Shown here: positions 50,514 through 58,773 of the stretch, piece by piece
Layout: the number at the start of each line of letters is the position of its first letter
Position numbering within the stretch: position 1 is the first letter of the stretch
Source of the DNA: Paraburkholderia largidicola
GTDB taxonomy: Bacteria; Pseudomonadota; Gammaproteobacteria; Burkholderiales; Burkholderiaceae
Reading direction: 5' to 3'
NCBI RefSeq assembly: GCF_013426895.1
Contig: NZ_AP023177.1
Span: 186,001-250,000 of the forward strand
DNA: 64,000 bases
Position numbers and translations under genes: made by a program
The notes under the pieces: model-generated
The model's input: only the letters and a program-made list of their open reading frames with translations
What the model was told of the DNA's origin: nothing
Database searches by the model: none

Positions 50514-50548
50514 CGAAAAAATACCCACCGCCAAATGAGGTCGGTGGG
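50514..50548 (-). terminator. Rho-independent terminator, minus strand
   Basis: On the minus strand CCCACCG pairs with CGGTGGG (50548-50542 with 50530-50524) around an 11-nt loop and is followed by TATTTTTTCG. It is downstream of the HU gene at 50704, about 155 bp after its stop. Confidence 0.7.
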
Positions 50549-50703
50549 CATCAACACGCACCAAAAGTCAAGGGTAACCTACAAGTTCCGGATGCGTCGA
50601 CATTACATATAGTCCAGCAACGGAGCAAGCCATACCATTGAAAACGACCGGGCGATTCGCTTTCTCGCGCGTCAGTCGTTCAAACCGTCACATCCAGCCG
50701 ATG

Positions 50704-50982
50704 TCAGGCGGCATTCACTGCGTCCTTGAATCCCTTACCTGCGGTGAACTTGACGGTCTTCGCCGCGGGGATGGTGATTGTCTCGCCGGTAGAAGGGTTG
50801 CGCCCCGCGCGCTCGGCGCGCGCACCCGTCGAAAACGAGCCGAATCCGATCAGCTGGACCGTTTCGCCGCGCGTGACCGCCGCCGTCACGGCCTCGAGAA
50901 TGGCATCAATGGCTTCGCCCGTGCTGGCCTTGCTTTCGCCTGTGGTAGATGCAACAGCATCAATCAGTTCGTGTTTGTTCAT
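50704..50982 (-). CDS. HU-family DNA-binding protein
   Basis: A 92-residue canonical [22 protein letters not shown], the strand [20 protein letters not shown], the arm motif [20 protein letters not shown] and the C-terminal [11 protein letters not shown]. It forms dimers that bend DNA. It has none of the Lys/Ala tail of the larger HU-like protein at 2883. A terminator follows, and it is probably a single-gene unit. Confidence 0.93.
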   Translation of the reverse strand: MNKHELIDAVASTTGESKASTGEAIDAILEAVTAAVTRGETVQLIGFGSFSTGARAERAGRNPSTGETITIPAAKTVKFTAGKGFKDAVNAA

Positions 50983-51276
50983 CTTTCAGTCTCCCTTGAG
51001 CAATAAAATCCCCGATGCAGCGGGACGGACGCCACCCTACCGCACGTGCGTCGGTCCGACAACCCGCGAGTTCGCTGACGAGGCACCGCTTCGCCCCGAA
51101 GGGCCCCTTTCCTGTCGGCAGGTCTTCTGGCGGAGCTGATCCGTATGTTTGCTTAGCAGACAGTTAGTTGCGCAATACCAGTATGCAAGGGTTGAGTTCG
51201 TAGAGGAAGTAGCGATAAGCTTCGCGACTGATTTTTGAACCGCGATGCTTAGATAGACACCCACCGGACTTCACGC

Positions 51277-51720
51277 ATGCAACAGCGACGCATAACCGCA
51301 CGACGCTCGTCGGTGCATGGCAAAGGACTCTTCGCGCTGCGGCCGATCGCGGCAGGCGAGCGGCTTATTGAGTACAGGGGTGAACGGACCACCTGGCGGC
51401 AGGCGGCCGCGCGGCAGCGCGCGGATGCTGGCCACACCTTCGTGTTCGGACTCTCGGACGGACGGGTAATTGATGGCAGTCGCGGTGGCAACAGTGCCCG
51501 CTTCCTGAATCACGCATGCGCACCGAACTGCGAAGCGATTGAGTCGGGTAATCGTGTCTTCATCCACGCGCTCGCCGACATTGCGCCCGGCTGCAAACTG
51601 TTTATTGACTATGCGCTGGTCATCGACGGCGAACCCACCGATGAGATCAGGCAACAGTACGCATGCCGCTGTAACTCGCCCGGGTGCCGGCGAACCATGC
51701 TCAGCGCGTCAGATGGTTGA
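51277..51720 (+). CDS. SET-domain protein lysine methyltransferase
   Basis: A 147-residue minimal SET enzyme using S-adenosylmethionine. GKGLFA (15-20) is the first motif, RFLNHACAPNCEA (75-87) the catalytic NH-C motif, and LFIDYAL contains the active-site Tyr. The post-SET cysteines YACRCNSPGC, with the upstream Cys of the NHACAPNC loop, form the zinc site. It is related to bacterial SET proteins thought to methylate abundant basic proteins. The neighbouring gene encodes HU, which is a plausible but unproven target. Confidence 0.87.
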   Translation: MQQRRITARRSSVHGKGLFALRPIAAGERLIEYRGERTTWRQAAARQRADAGHTFVFGLSDGRVIDGSRGGNSARFLNHACAPNCEAIESGNRVFIHALADIAPGCKLFIDYALVIDGEPTDEIRQQYACRCNSPGCRRTMLSASDG

Positions 51721-51773
51721 CGTCGGCCGATGCGAGTGACTGTTACCGGCGTTGCTGGATGCCCCTTCGCGAC

Positions 51774-53460
51774 CCAGGTTGTGTAAAAACGCGGCGCGGG
51801 CGCTCTGACGACTTTTCACACGAGCAGTTGCGCCCGTCGACGGCCTTGTTAAGCCCGTCTTACGTTCATCGGTTCTTTGATCACGTTGTGAGAAGAAGAA
51901 GTGCCTGGGCGCCTTAATGCGCGCGAGCGCGGCCGGCCTGCTGCAAGTCTGTCCTCAGGCTCGCATCTTTTGCATCATCGACCCAGTGCCAAGGATCGCC
52001 ATGACGCGCCTGAGGTTATACGCGAGCACATGGAGGCTCATTTCGGTGCTGACATGCTCACGTGTCTTCATCAGGAAGTGCGCCGCGCCCATCCAGAATT
52101 TCAGCGTACCGAATGGGTGTTCAACGGTCTGACGGCGTATGCGCATCATGTCCGGCTTCTGGTCGAGCCGTTTCTGCATCGCCTCGACGACGGCCTCATG
52201 TTCCCAGCGCTTTATCCGGCGAGCCTGTTTGCCCGATGTGCATTGTTTCCTGATTGCACAGGTAGAACAGGCTGAACTCGAATAGCAATGTAGCGTCATG
52301 CCATGCTCGATGTTCGTGAAACGCCAGTTGAGCCGCTGCTGGGCGGGGCAAAGATATTCGTCGTCTTTGGCTATGTAAATAAAATCCTGCTTGCCGAAGT
52401 AGCCGTCAGCGTTCTTGCCCGAAGTCAGCGGTTTAGGAACGAAGGTCGTAATACCCGCTTCATGGCATTGCAGGACTTCCTCGCTTTTGAAGTAGCCTCG
52501 GTCGGCAACCACAGTCAGTTCCTCGATGCCTGTAGCCGCGCGCGCCTGCCCCGCCATGTTCGTCAACTGGCCGCGGTCGTTGCCTATGTTGGTGACCTCG
52601 TGCGTCACGCTCAGATGATGCGTGTCATCAACCGCCGTCTGAACGTTGTAGCCAACCATTCCCGTTCCCCGACCGCTGGTAGCCATTGAGCGCGAGTCCG
52701 GATCAGTCAACGATACCTGTCCATCTGGTGACTCTCGCAATCGCTGTTCCATCGCCTTGAGATCCTGCATTTGCTGTTTGAGCTTGCTGATCTTGTCGCT
52801 AATGCGACTCGTCTTCGCCTCAGCAACATCGGATTGAGTCCGGTCTGCCGTCTCCAACGCGGAAAGATATCGCGCGATGCTCTCATCAATTTGTTGCAGG
52901 CGCGCCTTGACCTTCGCGCTAGTAAAATTCCGATCGCGATTATTGACGGCTTTGAACTTGCTGCCGTCGATGGCCACTATCGATTTTGAGAAGAGGTCAA
53001 GATTTCGGCATAGCACGATGAACTGACTGCAGACATTGCGGATTGCCTTGCCATTGTTGCGTCGGAAATCGGCGATGGTTTTGAAGTCGGGCGATAGGCG
53101 GCCTGTCAGCCACATAAGCTCGATGTTGCGCTGGGTCTCACGCTTCAGACGCCGGCTCGACTGAATGCGATTCAGATAGCCGTAGATATAAATCTTGAGC
53201 AGCACGGATGGATGATACGAGGGCCGTCCCGTTTCTGCGGGAGCAGTTCCGTCAAAGCCGAGATCACGAAGATCAAGCTCATTGACGAAGACATCGACTA
53301 CGCGTACTGGATTGTCGTCGGACACATAGTCCTCAAGGTACTCAGGCAGCAAAACAGCTTGCTTACGGTCTGCGCCTTCGACGAATCGCTTCATGTACCC
53401 GCCCGACCTGGATGCGTTACTTCAGTTTAGGCGATCAGCGTACGTTTTCACACAAGCTGG
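51774..53460. mobile_element. IS1182-family insertion sequence
   Basis: About 1.69 kb bounded by imperfect 18-bp terminal repeats, CCAGGTTGTGTAAAAACG on the left and (inward) CCAGCTTGTGTGAAAACG on the right, with two mismatches. It contains one intact transposase on the minus strand. Target duplications were not clear. Confidence 0.78.
51955..53394 (-). CDS. IS1182-family transposase
   Basis: A 479-residue DDE transposase with an intact frame. An N-terminal domain (LPEYLEDYVSDDNPVRVVDV and HPSVLLKIYIYGYLNRIQSS) precedes the catalytic core. The core shows IVAIDGSKFKAVNN, VVADRGYFKSEEVLQ (Asp) and a conserved C-terminal CxxC-type zinc region (SACSTCAIRKQC). RQTVEHPFGTLKFWMG carries the final Glu. 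It is full length for the family. Confidence 0.92.
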   Translation of the reverse strand: MKRFVEGADRKQAVLLPEYLEDYVSDDNPVRVVDVFVNELDLRDLGFDGTAPAETGRPSYHPSVLLKIYIYGYLNRIQSSRRLKRETQRNIELMWLTGRLSPDFKTIADFRRNNGKAIRNVCSQFIVLCRNLDLFSKSIVAIDGSKFKAVNNRDRNFTSAKVKARLQQIDESIARYLSALETADRTQSDVAEAKTSRISDKISKLKQQMQDLKAMEQRLRESPDGQVSLTDPDSRSMATSGRGTGMVGYNVQTAVDDTHHLSVTHEVTNIGNDRGQLTNMAGQARAATGIEELTVVADRGYFKSEEVLQCHEAGITTFVPKPLTSGKNADGYFGKQDFIYIAKDDEYLCPAQQRLNWRFTNIEHGMTLHCYSSSACSTCAIRKQCTSGKQARRIKRWEHEAVVEAMQKRLDQKPDMMRIRRQTVEHPFGTLKFWMGAAHFLMKTREHVSTEMSLHVLAYNLRRVMAILGTGSMMQKMRA

Positions 53461-53601
53461 ACCCGAACCGGCCGTTCGTCGGGTCGGCAAACAAGGGGCC
53501 GCTAACAGAGACGTTCGGTCATCCACGCCGCAGTATCGGAAACCGCAGTACGATCGAAGTGCGCCTACCTCGCCGGCCGCACGGCGTTGGTTCAGTTTCT
53601 A

Positions 53602-54387
53602 TCATCCTTTGCCCAGCGGCGGTCGGCTGGGGAACCCTGCCATGTTGCTCAACTGGGCCAGTTCATTCGCAGCCTCGCGCAGCAGGACCGAGTACTCGTG
53701 GATCTTCTCGGCGGTCAACCGCACCCGTGGCCCAGCCAGACTGATCACTCCGACGCAGCGCGAGCCATTGATGACGGGTGCTGCCACCGCTGACATTCGC
53801 GGCGCAAACACCTCGTCGATCATCGCGTAACCACGCACACGCGCGGCGTGCAGGAACCCCAACAGCGCTTTGACCGTCGTCGGTGCATTGGGTCCAAACT
53901 CATTCGGCTGTCCGAAGCCCTGCTTTAGAACGAGCGCGAGCGCCTGTTCGTCTGTCATCGTCATGAGCCACGCATGTCCGGTCGATGTGCATGAGAGTCG
54001 TGCCGCCTGGCCCATGTCGGGATCGTAGCGAAAGCCGACGCGCTGCCCATCCGCCTTGCCCACCCAGATAATCGCTTCCCCGTCGACCAGCGACAGCCGC
54101 GCCAACTCGCCGGTCCGCGCGGCAACACGTTCGATGATCGGCTGCGCAATATCGGCGATGCCCGTGAGGCTCAGGAATTCGAGTCCGTTAGACGTCATCC
54201 GCATTGTCAGAATGTAGCGGCTGTGATCGACCAGTTGCCTGACGTACCCACCCGCAACGAGTTCAGTGAGCAGGCGATGGCACGAACTGCGCGGCAGGGA
54301 CAAGGCGTCGGCAATGGCCACGAGGCCCGCGCCTTCGCCTTGCGATGCCAGAAAATCGAGAATACGTAGGCCTTGTTTGAGTGACAT
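53602..54387 (-). CDS. IclR-family transcriptional regulator
   Basis: 261 residues from the ATG at 54387. The N-terminal winged helix (LRILDFLASQGEGAGLVAIA, LPRSSCHRLLTELV) is followed by the IclR effector-binding domain (about 80-250) with the usual VARLSCTSTGHAW-like segment and VAAPVINGSRCVGVISLAG. It is divergent from the MHS transporter and dehydroquinase genes, so it should control them in response to an aromatic or alicyclic acid. A palindrome in the intergenic space is the likely operator. Confidence 0.9.
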   Translation of the reverse strand: MSLKQGLRILDFLASQGEGAGLVAIADALSLPRSSCHRLLTELVAGGYVRQLVDHSRYILTMRMTSNGLEFLSLTGIADIAQPIIERVAARTGELARLSLVDGEAIIWVGKADGQRVGFRYDPDMGQAARLSCTSTGHAWLMTMTDEQALALVLKQGFGQPNEFGPNAPTTVKALLGFLHAARVRGYAMIDEVFAPRMSAVAAPVINGSRCVGVISLAGPRVRLTAEKIHEYSVLLREAANELAQLSNMAGFPSRPPLGKG

Positions 54388-54416
54388 TTCTTGTCGGTTC
54401 CACAATACGAAATGGA

Positions 54417-54431
54417 GTTCCGCCGCGGAAC
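54417..54431. promoter_or_regulatory. Candidate IclR operator
   Basis: Palindrome GTTCCGCCGCGGAAC, 6 + 3 + 6, in the 125-bp space between the divergent iclR-like and transporter genes. Confidence 0.5.
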
Positions 54432-54512
54432 GGCTCCTCTCTGCAGCGCGAACAATAGCACTTGTTCGGCACCAACAACGAACGTTTCACCACATAGAAA
54501 TGAGGAGACAAC

Positions 54513-55856
54513 ATGTCATCTTTTGCTGACCCAGACCTCGCCGAAGCGAGGCAGTCCGCGCAGGCCCACCTGATGGCGCGCCGCGCGGTGGCCGGTGCAA
54601 CCGTCGGTACCGCGCTCGAATGGTTCGACTTCGCGTTGTATGGCGTGGTCGCGGCCACGGTCTTTCCGAAGCTCTTTTTCCCGTCGCTCGACCCGACCGC
54701 CTCGCTGCTCGCGTCGCTCGCCAGCTTCTGGGCCGGGCTCGCCGCGCGCCCGCTGGGCGCGATCATATGCGGGATGCTCGGCGACCGTTGGGGTCGCCGC
54801 AAACTGATGCTGGTCACTGTCTCGGTGATGGGCGCGTCGTCGTTCCTGATGGGCTTGCTGCCCACCTACCAGCAGGTCGGCGTCCTCGCGCCGACGTTGC
54901 TGGTTTCGCTGCGGATCATCCAGGGTTTCGCGCTCGGCGGGGAATCAACGGGCGCCCAACTCATGGCGGTGGAGCATGCATCGGCAGCACGACGCGGCTG
55001 GTATTCGGGCTTGCTCGGCATCTGTTCGCCGCTAAGCCAGATTCTCGCCAATTTCACGCTGTTTTCACTGGCGGCGGTGCTTTCGTCGGACGACTTTGAT
55101 TCCTGGGGATGGCGGATCCCGTTTCTCGCCAGCTTTGTTCTTGTGCTGCTAGGCATCTACATCCGCAGTCGTGTATCCGAGACACCGGCCTTCGAGGCGC
55201 TCAACAAAAGCGGCGTGCGGGCACGCGCCGCGAATCCGCTCGGCATCGTGCTGAAGTACCACTGGCGCACTGCACTTCGCCTGACGCTGTTCTTTTGCGG
55301 GCCCGCTGCCCTGTTTTATCTGATCGTGGTGTTCTCGCTCAGCTACCTGACCAAACACCTTGGCGTGGCAAAGCAGACCGGCTTCATGCTGTTGATGATC
55401 GCCAATGTCTGCGCAATCGTGGGCGCACTGGCGGGCGGCTATCTGAGTGACAGGATTGGACGCAAGCGCGCGCTGATGATCGGCTCGTTTTGCACGCTGG
55501 TCTGCTGCCTGATCTATTTTCCGATTCTCAATCAGAACTCGATCGCTATGACCATGGCCGTGATGGGCGCATTCCTCGGCTTCACGCAGTTCCAGAGTGG
55601 CATCCAGCCGGTGTGGTTCGCCGAGTCCTTTCCGACCGAGGCACGCTACACGGGGTCCGCGCTGTCCTACTCAGGAGCGAACCTGCTCACCGGCGGCCCG
55701 ATGCCCATCGTCGCTGTCGCGCTGCTGAATGCCTTTCACGGTTCTCCGTGGGCCATCGTCGCCGTGTGTGGCTCATTGAATCTGCTCTCCTTTCTCATGA
55801 TTGCGGTATCGCGGGAAACCAAAGGCACCGCCCTCGAACGCTCCTCCACACATTGA
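54513..55856 (+). CDS. MHS-family MFS transporter (shikimate/quinate type)
   Basis: A 447-residue metabolite:proton symporter with 12 predicted helices. MHS/MFS signatures are VGTALEWFDFALYGVVA in helix 1, GDRWGRRKLM in loop 2-3, RIIQGFALGGESTGAQLM in helix 4, SETPAF after helix 6 and GGYLSDRIGRKRAL in loop 8-9. AGGAGA precedes the ATG. The gene is followed 4 bp later by a type II dehydroquinase, so the substrate may be quinate, shikimate or a related acid; that is inferred from context. Confidence 0.9.
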   Translation: MSSFADPDLAEARQSAQAHLMARRAVAGATVGTALEWFDFALYGVVAATVFPKLFFPSLDPTASLLASLASFWAGLAARPLGAIICGMLGDRWGRRKLMLVTVSVMGASSFLMGLLPTYQQVGVLAPTLLVSLRIIQGFALGGESTGAQLMAVEHASAARRGWYSGLLGICSPLSQILANFTLFSLAAVLSSDDFDSWGWRIPFLASFVLVLLGIYIRSRVSETPAFEALNKSGVRARAANPLGIVLKYHWRTALRLTLFFCGPAALFYLIVVFSLSYLTKHLGVAKQTGFMLLMIANVCAIVGALAGGYLSDRIGRKRALMIGSFCTLVCCLIYFPILNQNSIAMTMAVMGAFLGFTQFQSGIQPVWFAESFPTEARYTGSALSYSGANLLTGGPMPIVAVALLNAFHGSPWAIVAVCGSLNLLSFLMIAVSRETKGTALERSSTH

Positions 55857-55860
55857 AACC

Positions 55861-56307
55861 ATGACTCGCAAACTTTATATCCTCAATGGCTCGAACCTGA
55901 ACATGCTGGGCGTAAGGGAGCCTCACATCTACGGCAGCACCACGCTTGCGGACATCGAACAGAGCTGCCTGACACTCGCTGATGCGCTCAGGTTCGACTG
56001 CGTATTCCGTCAGACCAACAGCGAAAGCGAACTGATCGACTGGATCCAGGAAGCGTTCCTTCAGGATGCCGCGCTGATCATCAATCCGGCCGGCTTTTCG
56101 TTCGGTCGAATTCCCGTGCTCGATGCAGTCAAGCTCGTCAGGCGGCCGGTAGTGGAATTGCATATCACCAACATCCACGCGCGCTCGGAAGAATATCGTC
56201 ACTCGACAATCTCGGTCGCGGCCACGGCGGTAATCTGCGGGGCAGGAGCAAACGGATATCTGCTGGCGATCCGCGCGATCGACGATCTGTGGAGCAAGCA
56301 GCCCTGA
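55861..56307 (+). CDS. aroQ: Type II 3-dehydroquinate dehydratase-like protein
   Basis: 148 residues. The start at 55861 gives MTRKLYILNGSNLNMLGVRE with catalytic Arg19 and Tyr24 region (HIYGSTTL), then TNSESELIDWIQEAF and the catalytic HITNIHARSEEYRHS (His and Arg). However, the usual N-x-G-G-[LY]-T-H motif reads NPAGFSFG here, so the substrate-binding His is Phe. Either substrate handling differs or this is a catabolic paralogue. It is co-transcribed with the transporter, suggesting quinate-to-dehydroshikimate catabolism rather than aromatic biosynthesis. Confidence 0.85.
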   Translation: MTRKLYILNGSNLNMLGVREPHIYGSTTLADIEQSCLTLADALRFDCVFRQTNSESELIDWIQEAFLQDAALIINPAGFSFGRIPVLDAVKLVRRPVVELHITNIHARSEEYRHSTISVAATAVICGAGANGYLLAIRAIDDLWSKQP

Positions 56308-56464
56308 GCCTGCTACTTCATAGAGGACGAGGGCTCCTTGATGGAGCCCGCTGCGACCGATCCGCGCGTCGGGCATCGACTGGTGTGGGAGTTCTACAGC
56401 CGTTCGGGTGACCGCAGCGTGGCGCTAGCGAACGGAAGAAAAGGGGAAAGATTTCTTTCGAAGA

Positions 56465-57385
56465 TCATCCGCCGCGCCCTGTTTTCGAAACCCGCGTCTT
56501 TCGGAATGTATCGAGTACCGTAGCGGCTTGAACAGGAATTGCAGCCGCATTGCTGGCTTTCATCAGCGCCTCGATGCGCTGTGCGGTATCCGTCGACGGC
56601 GCCGGCGTGTAGACCATGATGCGCATGCCCGGCGCATCCGGCACTTCCAGCGACAGCGCATCGAGTTCGAGCACACCCGCAACAGGATGCTCAATGACCT
56701 TGCGCCAGTCGCTGCGCTTGAGTACTTCATGCTCCGCCCACCAGCGGCAGAAGTCAGCATCCGTATCGTTCAGTTCTTCGACGAGATCGCGTAAAAACAC
56801 TTCGCCCGAAGGCCGAAGAATATAGTCGCCGCGAAACTGCGCCAGCACGCATTTTGCGTAGGCGTCCCAGCCCTGGAAGAGCGCACGCGCGCCGTCTTGC
56901 TGAAACGTGAACCACAGCAGATTGCAGCGGCCCGCAGGCATCTTGCGGAAGTCGGCAAACACGCGTACGGCTGCTTCGTTCCACGTCACATAGTTCCAGT
57001 TGCCGTCGACGACATACGCCGGCATGTTGCCAAGCTGATCGAGCATGCGCCGAACGGTATCCGTCACGTTCTGCGCAATGGGATACGGGCCAGGCGGGGT
57101 GTAGTGATTGGCCAGCTCGAACAGATGCGTGCGCTCATGCGGCGAAAGCTTCAGCGCATTGGCAAGGCTCTCGATCGTCTTGAACGACACATTCACTTCC
57201 CTGCCCTGTTCGAGCCACGCATACCAGGTGACGCTGATGCCAGCACGCTCGGCCACTTCTTCGCGGCGCAAGCCCGGTGTCTTGCGGCGGGTGCCACTCG
57301 GAAAGTCGATGTCCTCAGGCCGAAGACGTGCGCGGCGCGTCTTCAGAAAATCCGCCAGTTCGTTCAGGCGCTGCTGCTTCTCCAT
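56465..57385 (-). CDS. XRE regulator with MmyB-like ligand-binding domain
   Basis: 306 residues, start at 57385 after AAGGAGGCGAG. The N-terminal helix-turn-helix (RRKTPGLRREEVAERAGISV, then WYAWLEQGREVNVSF) is followed by an MmyB/PAS-like ligand domain (about 100-270) with AYVVDGNWNYVTWNEAAVRV. The latter family often binds fatty acids or small ligands. It is divergent from the sugar-type ABC transporter operon; adjacent palindromes are likely operators, so it is the probable regulator of that operon. Confidence 0.88.
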   Translation of the reverse strand: MEKQQRLNELADFLKTRRARLRPEDIDFPSGTRRKTPGLRREEVAERAGISVTWYAWLEQGREVNVSFKTIESLANALKLSPHERTHLFELANHYTPPGPYPIAQNVTDTVRRMLDQLGNMPAYVVDGNWNYVTWNEAAVRVFADFRKMPAGRCNLLWFTFQQDGARALFQGWDAYAKCVLAQFRGDYILRPSGEVFLRDLVEELNDTDADFCRWWAEHEVLKRSDWRKVIEHPVAGVLELDALSLEVPDAPGMRIMVYTPAPSTDTAQRIEALMKASNAAAIPVQAATVLDTFRKTRVSKTGRGG

Positions 57386-57418
57386 GTCTCGCCTCCTTCT
57401 CCTTTCCCTGTTACTGCC

Positions 57419-57440
57419 ATTACTAGTAATAGCAATTGCT
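57419..57440. promoter_or_regulatory. Paired palindromes upstream of the XRE/MmyB-like gene
   Basis: ATTACTAGTAAT (57419-57430) and AGCAATTGCT (57431-57440) are directly adjacent perfect palindromes, 35 bp before the regulator start and 180 bp before the ABC operon. Confidence 0.55.
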
Positions 57441-57618
57441 AGATGCGCTTCGTCAACCATGCCACATTGGCGCCGTCGGGAAGCACGCGGTGTCCAGCAT
57501 CGGTAACGCCAGATTATAGAACCCGTTACCCGTGCATGTGACGACCAGCCGCGTCGAAGATCAGTGACGACTACGCGTGCGTCTACCGGCAGCTATCAGA
57601 ACATTTACGGAGACATTC

Positions 57619-58773
57619 ATGCGTCGTTCGACCCGCTTTCACCGTGCGAGCGTAATCGCCGCAGCGGCTTTCATCCTGACGGCATCCTGTGCCGCGCGTG
57701 CGGACTACACCGGCGCGCCGCGCACGTTTCTGTTCAACCCCGCCGTGCAGATTCCGTTCTCCGATACGGCGAAATTCAAGAAGAAACCGCCCTATGTGAT
57801 CGGCTTTTCGAATGCGGGACTCGGCGACAGCTGGCGCGTCGTGATGCAGCACTCGTTGATGAAGGCCGCAGCGGAGCATCCGGACCAGATCAAGCAATTG
57901 CTGATCACCAACGGAAACATGGACGACGCCAAACAGGCTGCCGACATTCAGGACCTGATCTCGCGCGGCGTGGACCTGCTGATCGTCAGCGCGAACACGC
58001 AAAAGGCGCTCGATCCCGTCGTCACGCGTGCGATGAAACAGGGCATACCTGTCGTTATGGTCGATCGGCGCATTTCCTCAGACAACTTCGTTTCGTTCGT
58101 GACAGGGTCCGACGCAATGATGGGCCGCGTGTGGGCGCAATGGATTGTCGAGAAGCTGCACGGCAAGGGCAACGTCATCATGCTGGCAGGCCAGGCGGGT
58201 TCCAGCGTCAGCGCCGACCGTGAAGCGGCCGCCCACGAAGTGTTCTCGCAATACCCAGGCATCAAGGTCCTCGACACGGTCTATTCGGACTGGAGCCCCG
58301 TGAAGGCCAAGCAGCAAATGCAGGCGATGATCGCGAAGTACGGGCACAACATCAACGCCGTATGGTGCGCGCACGGCTTGCCTGTGGCGGGCTCGATCGA
58401 AGCGTTCCTCGCGGCCGGGTTCAAGCCCGGCGAAATTCCGCCGCACACGACAGCCGACCTCAATGGCCCGTTGCAACTCGCGTTGAAGTACAAGATTCCG
58501 ATGCTCGAGATCGGCTATCCGCCTTCGATGGGCGGCACGTCGCTCGATGTCGCGCTCAAGGTGCTGCAAGGTCAACCGTTGCCGAAGATCTACGAGATCA
58601 GTCCGCAGATCGCGCTGACGCGTGGCGATGAAACGGCATCCGTCCCACATCCCGACCAGTACGTCGATCAGGTGGTCGATGCGAAGGGCCCGCCCGACAA
58701 GATCATCGACGGCGGCATGGGTGCGGACTACAACCCGTCCACGTTCAAGATCAAGCTGCCAGGTGAGAAATGA
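57619..58773 (+). CDS. Sugar-type ABC transporter substrate-binding protein
   Basis: 384 residues, start at 57619 after GGAGA. A signal peptide (MRRSTRFHRASVIAAAAFIL ... ARA) precedes a periplasmic type I binding fold: YVIGFSNAGLGDSWRVVMQH, ISRGVDLLIVSANTQKALDP, and VVMVDRRISSDNFVSFVTGS, as in ribose/xylose binding proteins. It heads an operon of binding protein, ATPase and two permeases with 4-nt overlaps. The ligand is unknown, probably a sugar or polyol. Confidence 0.9.
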   Translation: MRRSTRFHRASVIAAAAFILTASCAARADYTGAPRTFLFNPAVQIPFSDTAKFKKKPPYVIGFSNAGLGDSWRVVMQHSLMKAAAEHPDQIKQLLITNGNMDDAKQAADIQDLISRGVDLLIVSANTQKALDPVVTRAMKQGIPVVMVDRRISSDNFVSFVTGSDAMMGRVWAQWIVEKLHGKGNVIMLAGQAGSSVSADREAAAHEVFSQYPGIKVLDTVYSDWSPVKAKQQMQAMIAKYGHNINAVWCAHGLPVAGSIEAFLAAGFKPGEIPPHTTADLNGPLQLALKYKIPMLEIGYPPSMGGTSLDVALKVLQGQPLPKIYEISPQIALTRGDETASVPHPDQYVDQVVDAKGPPDKIIDGGMGADYNPSTFKIKLPGEK

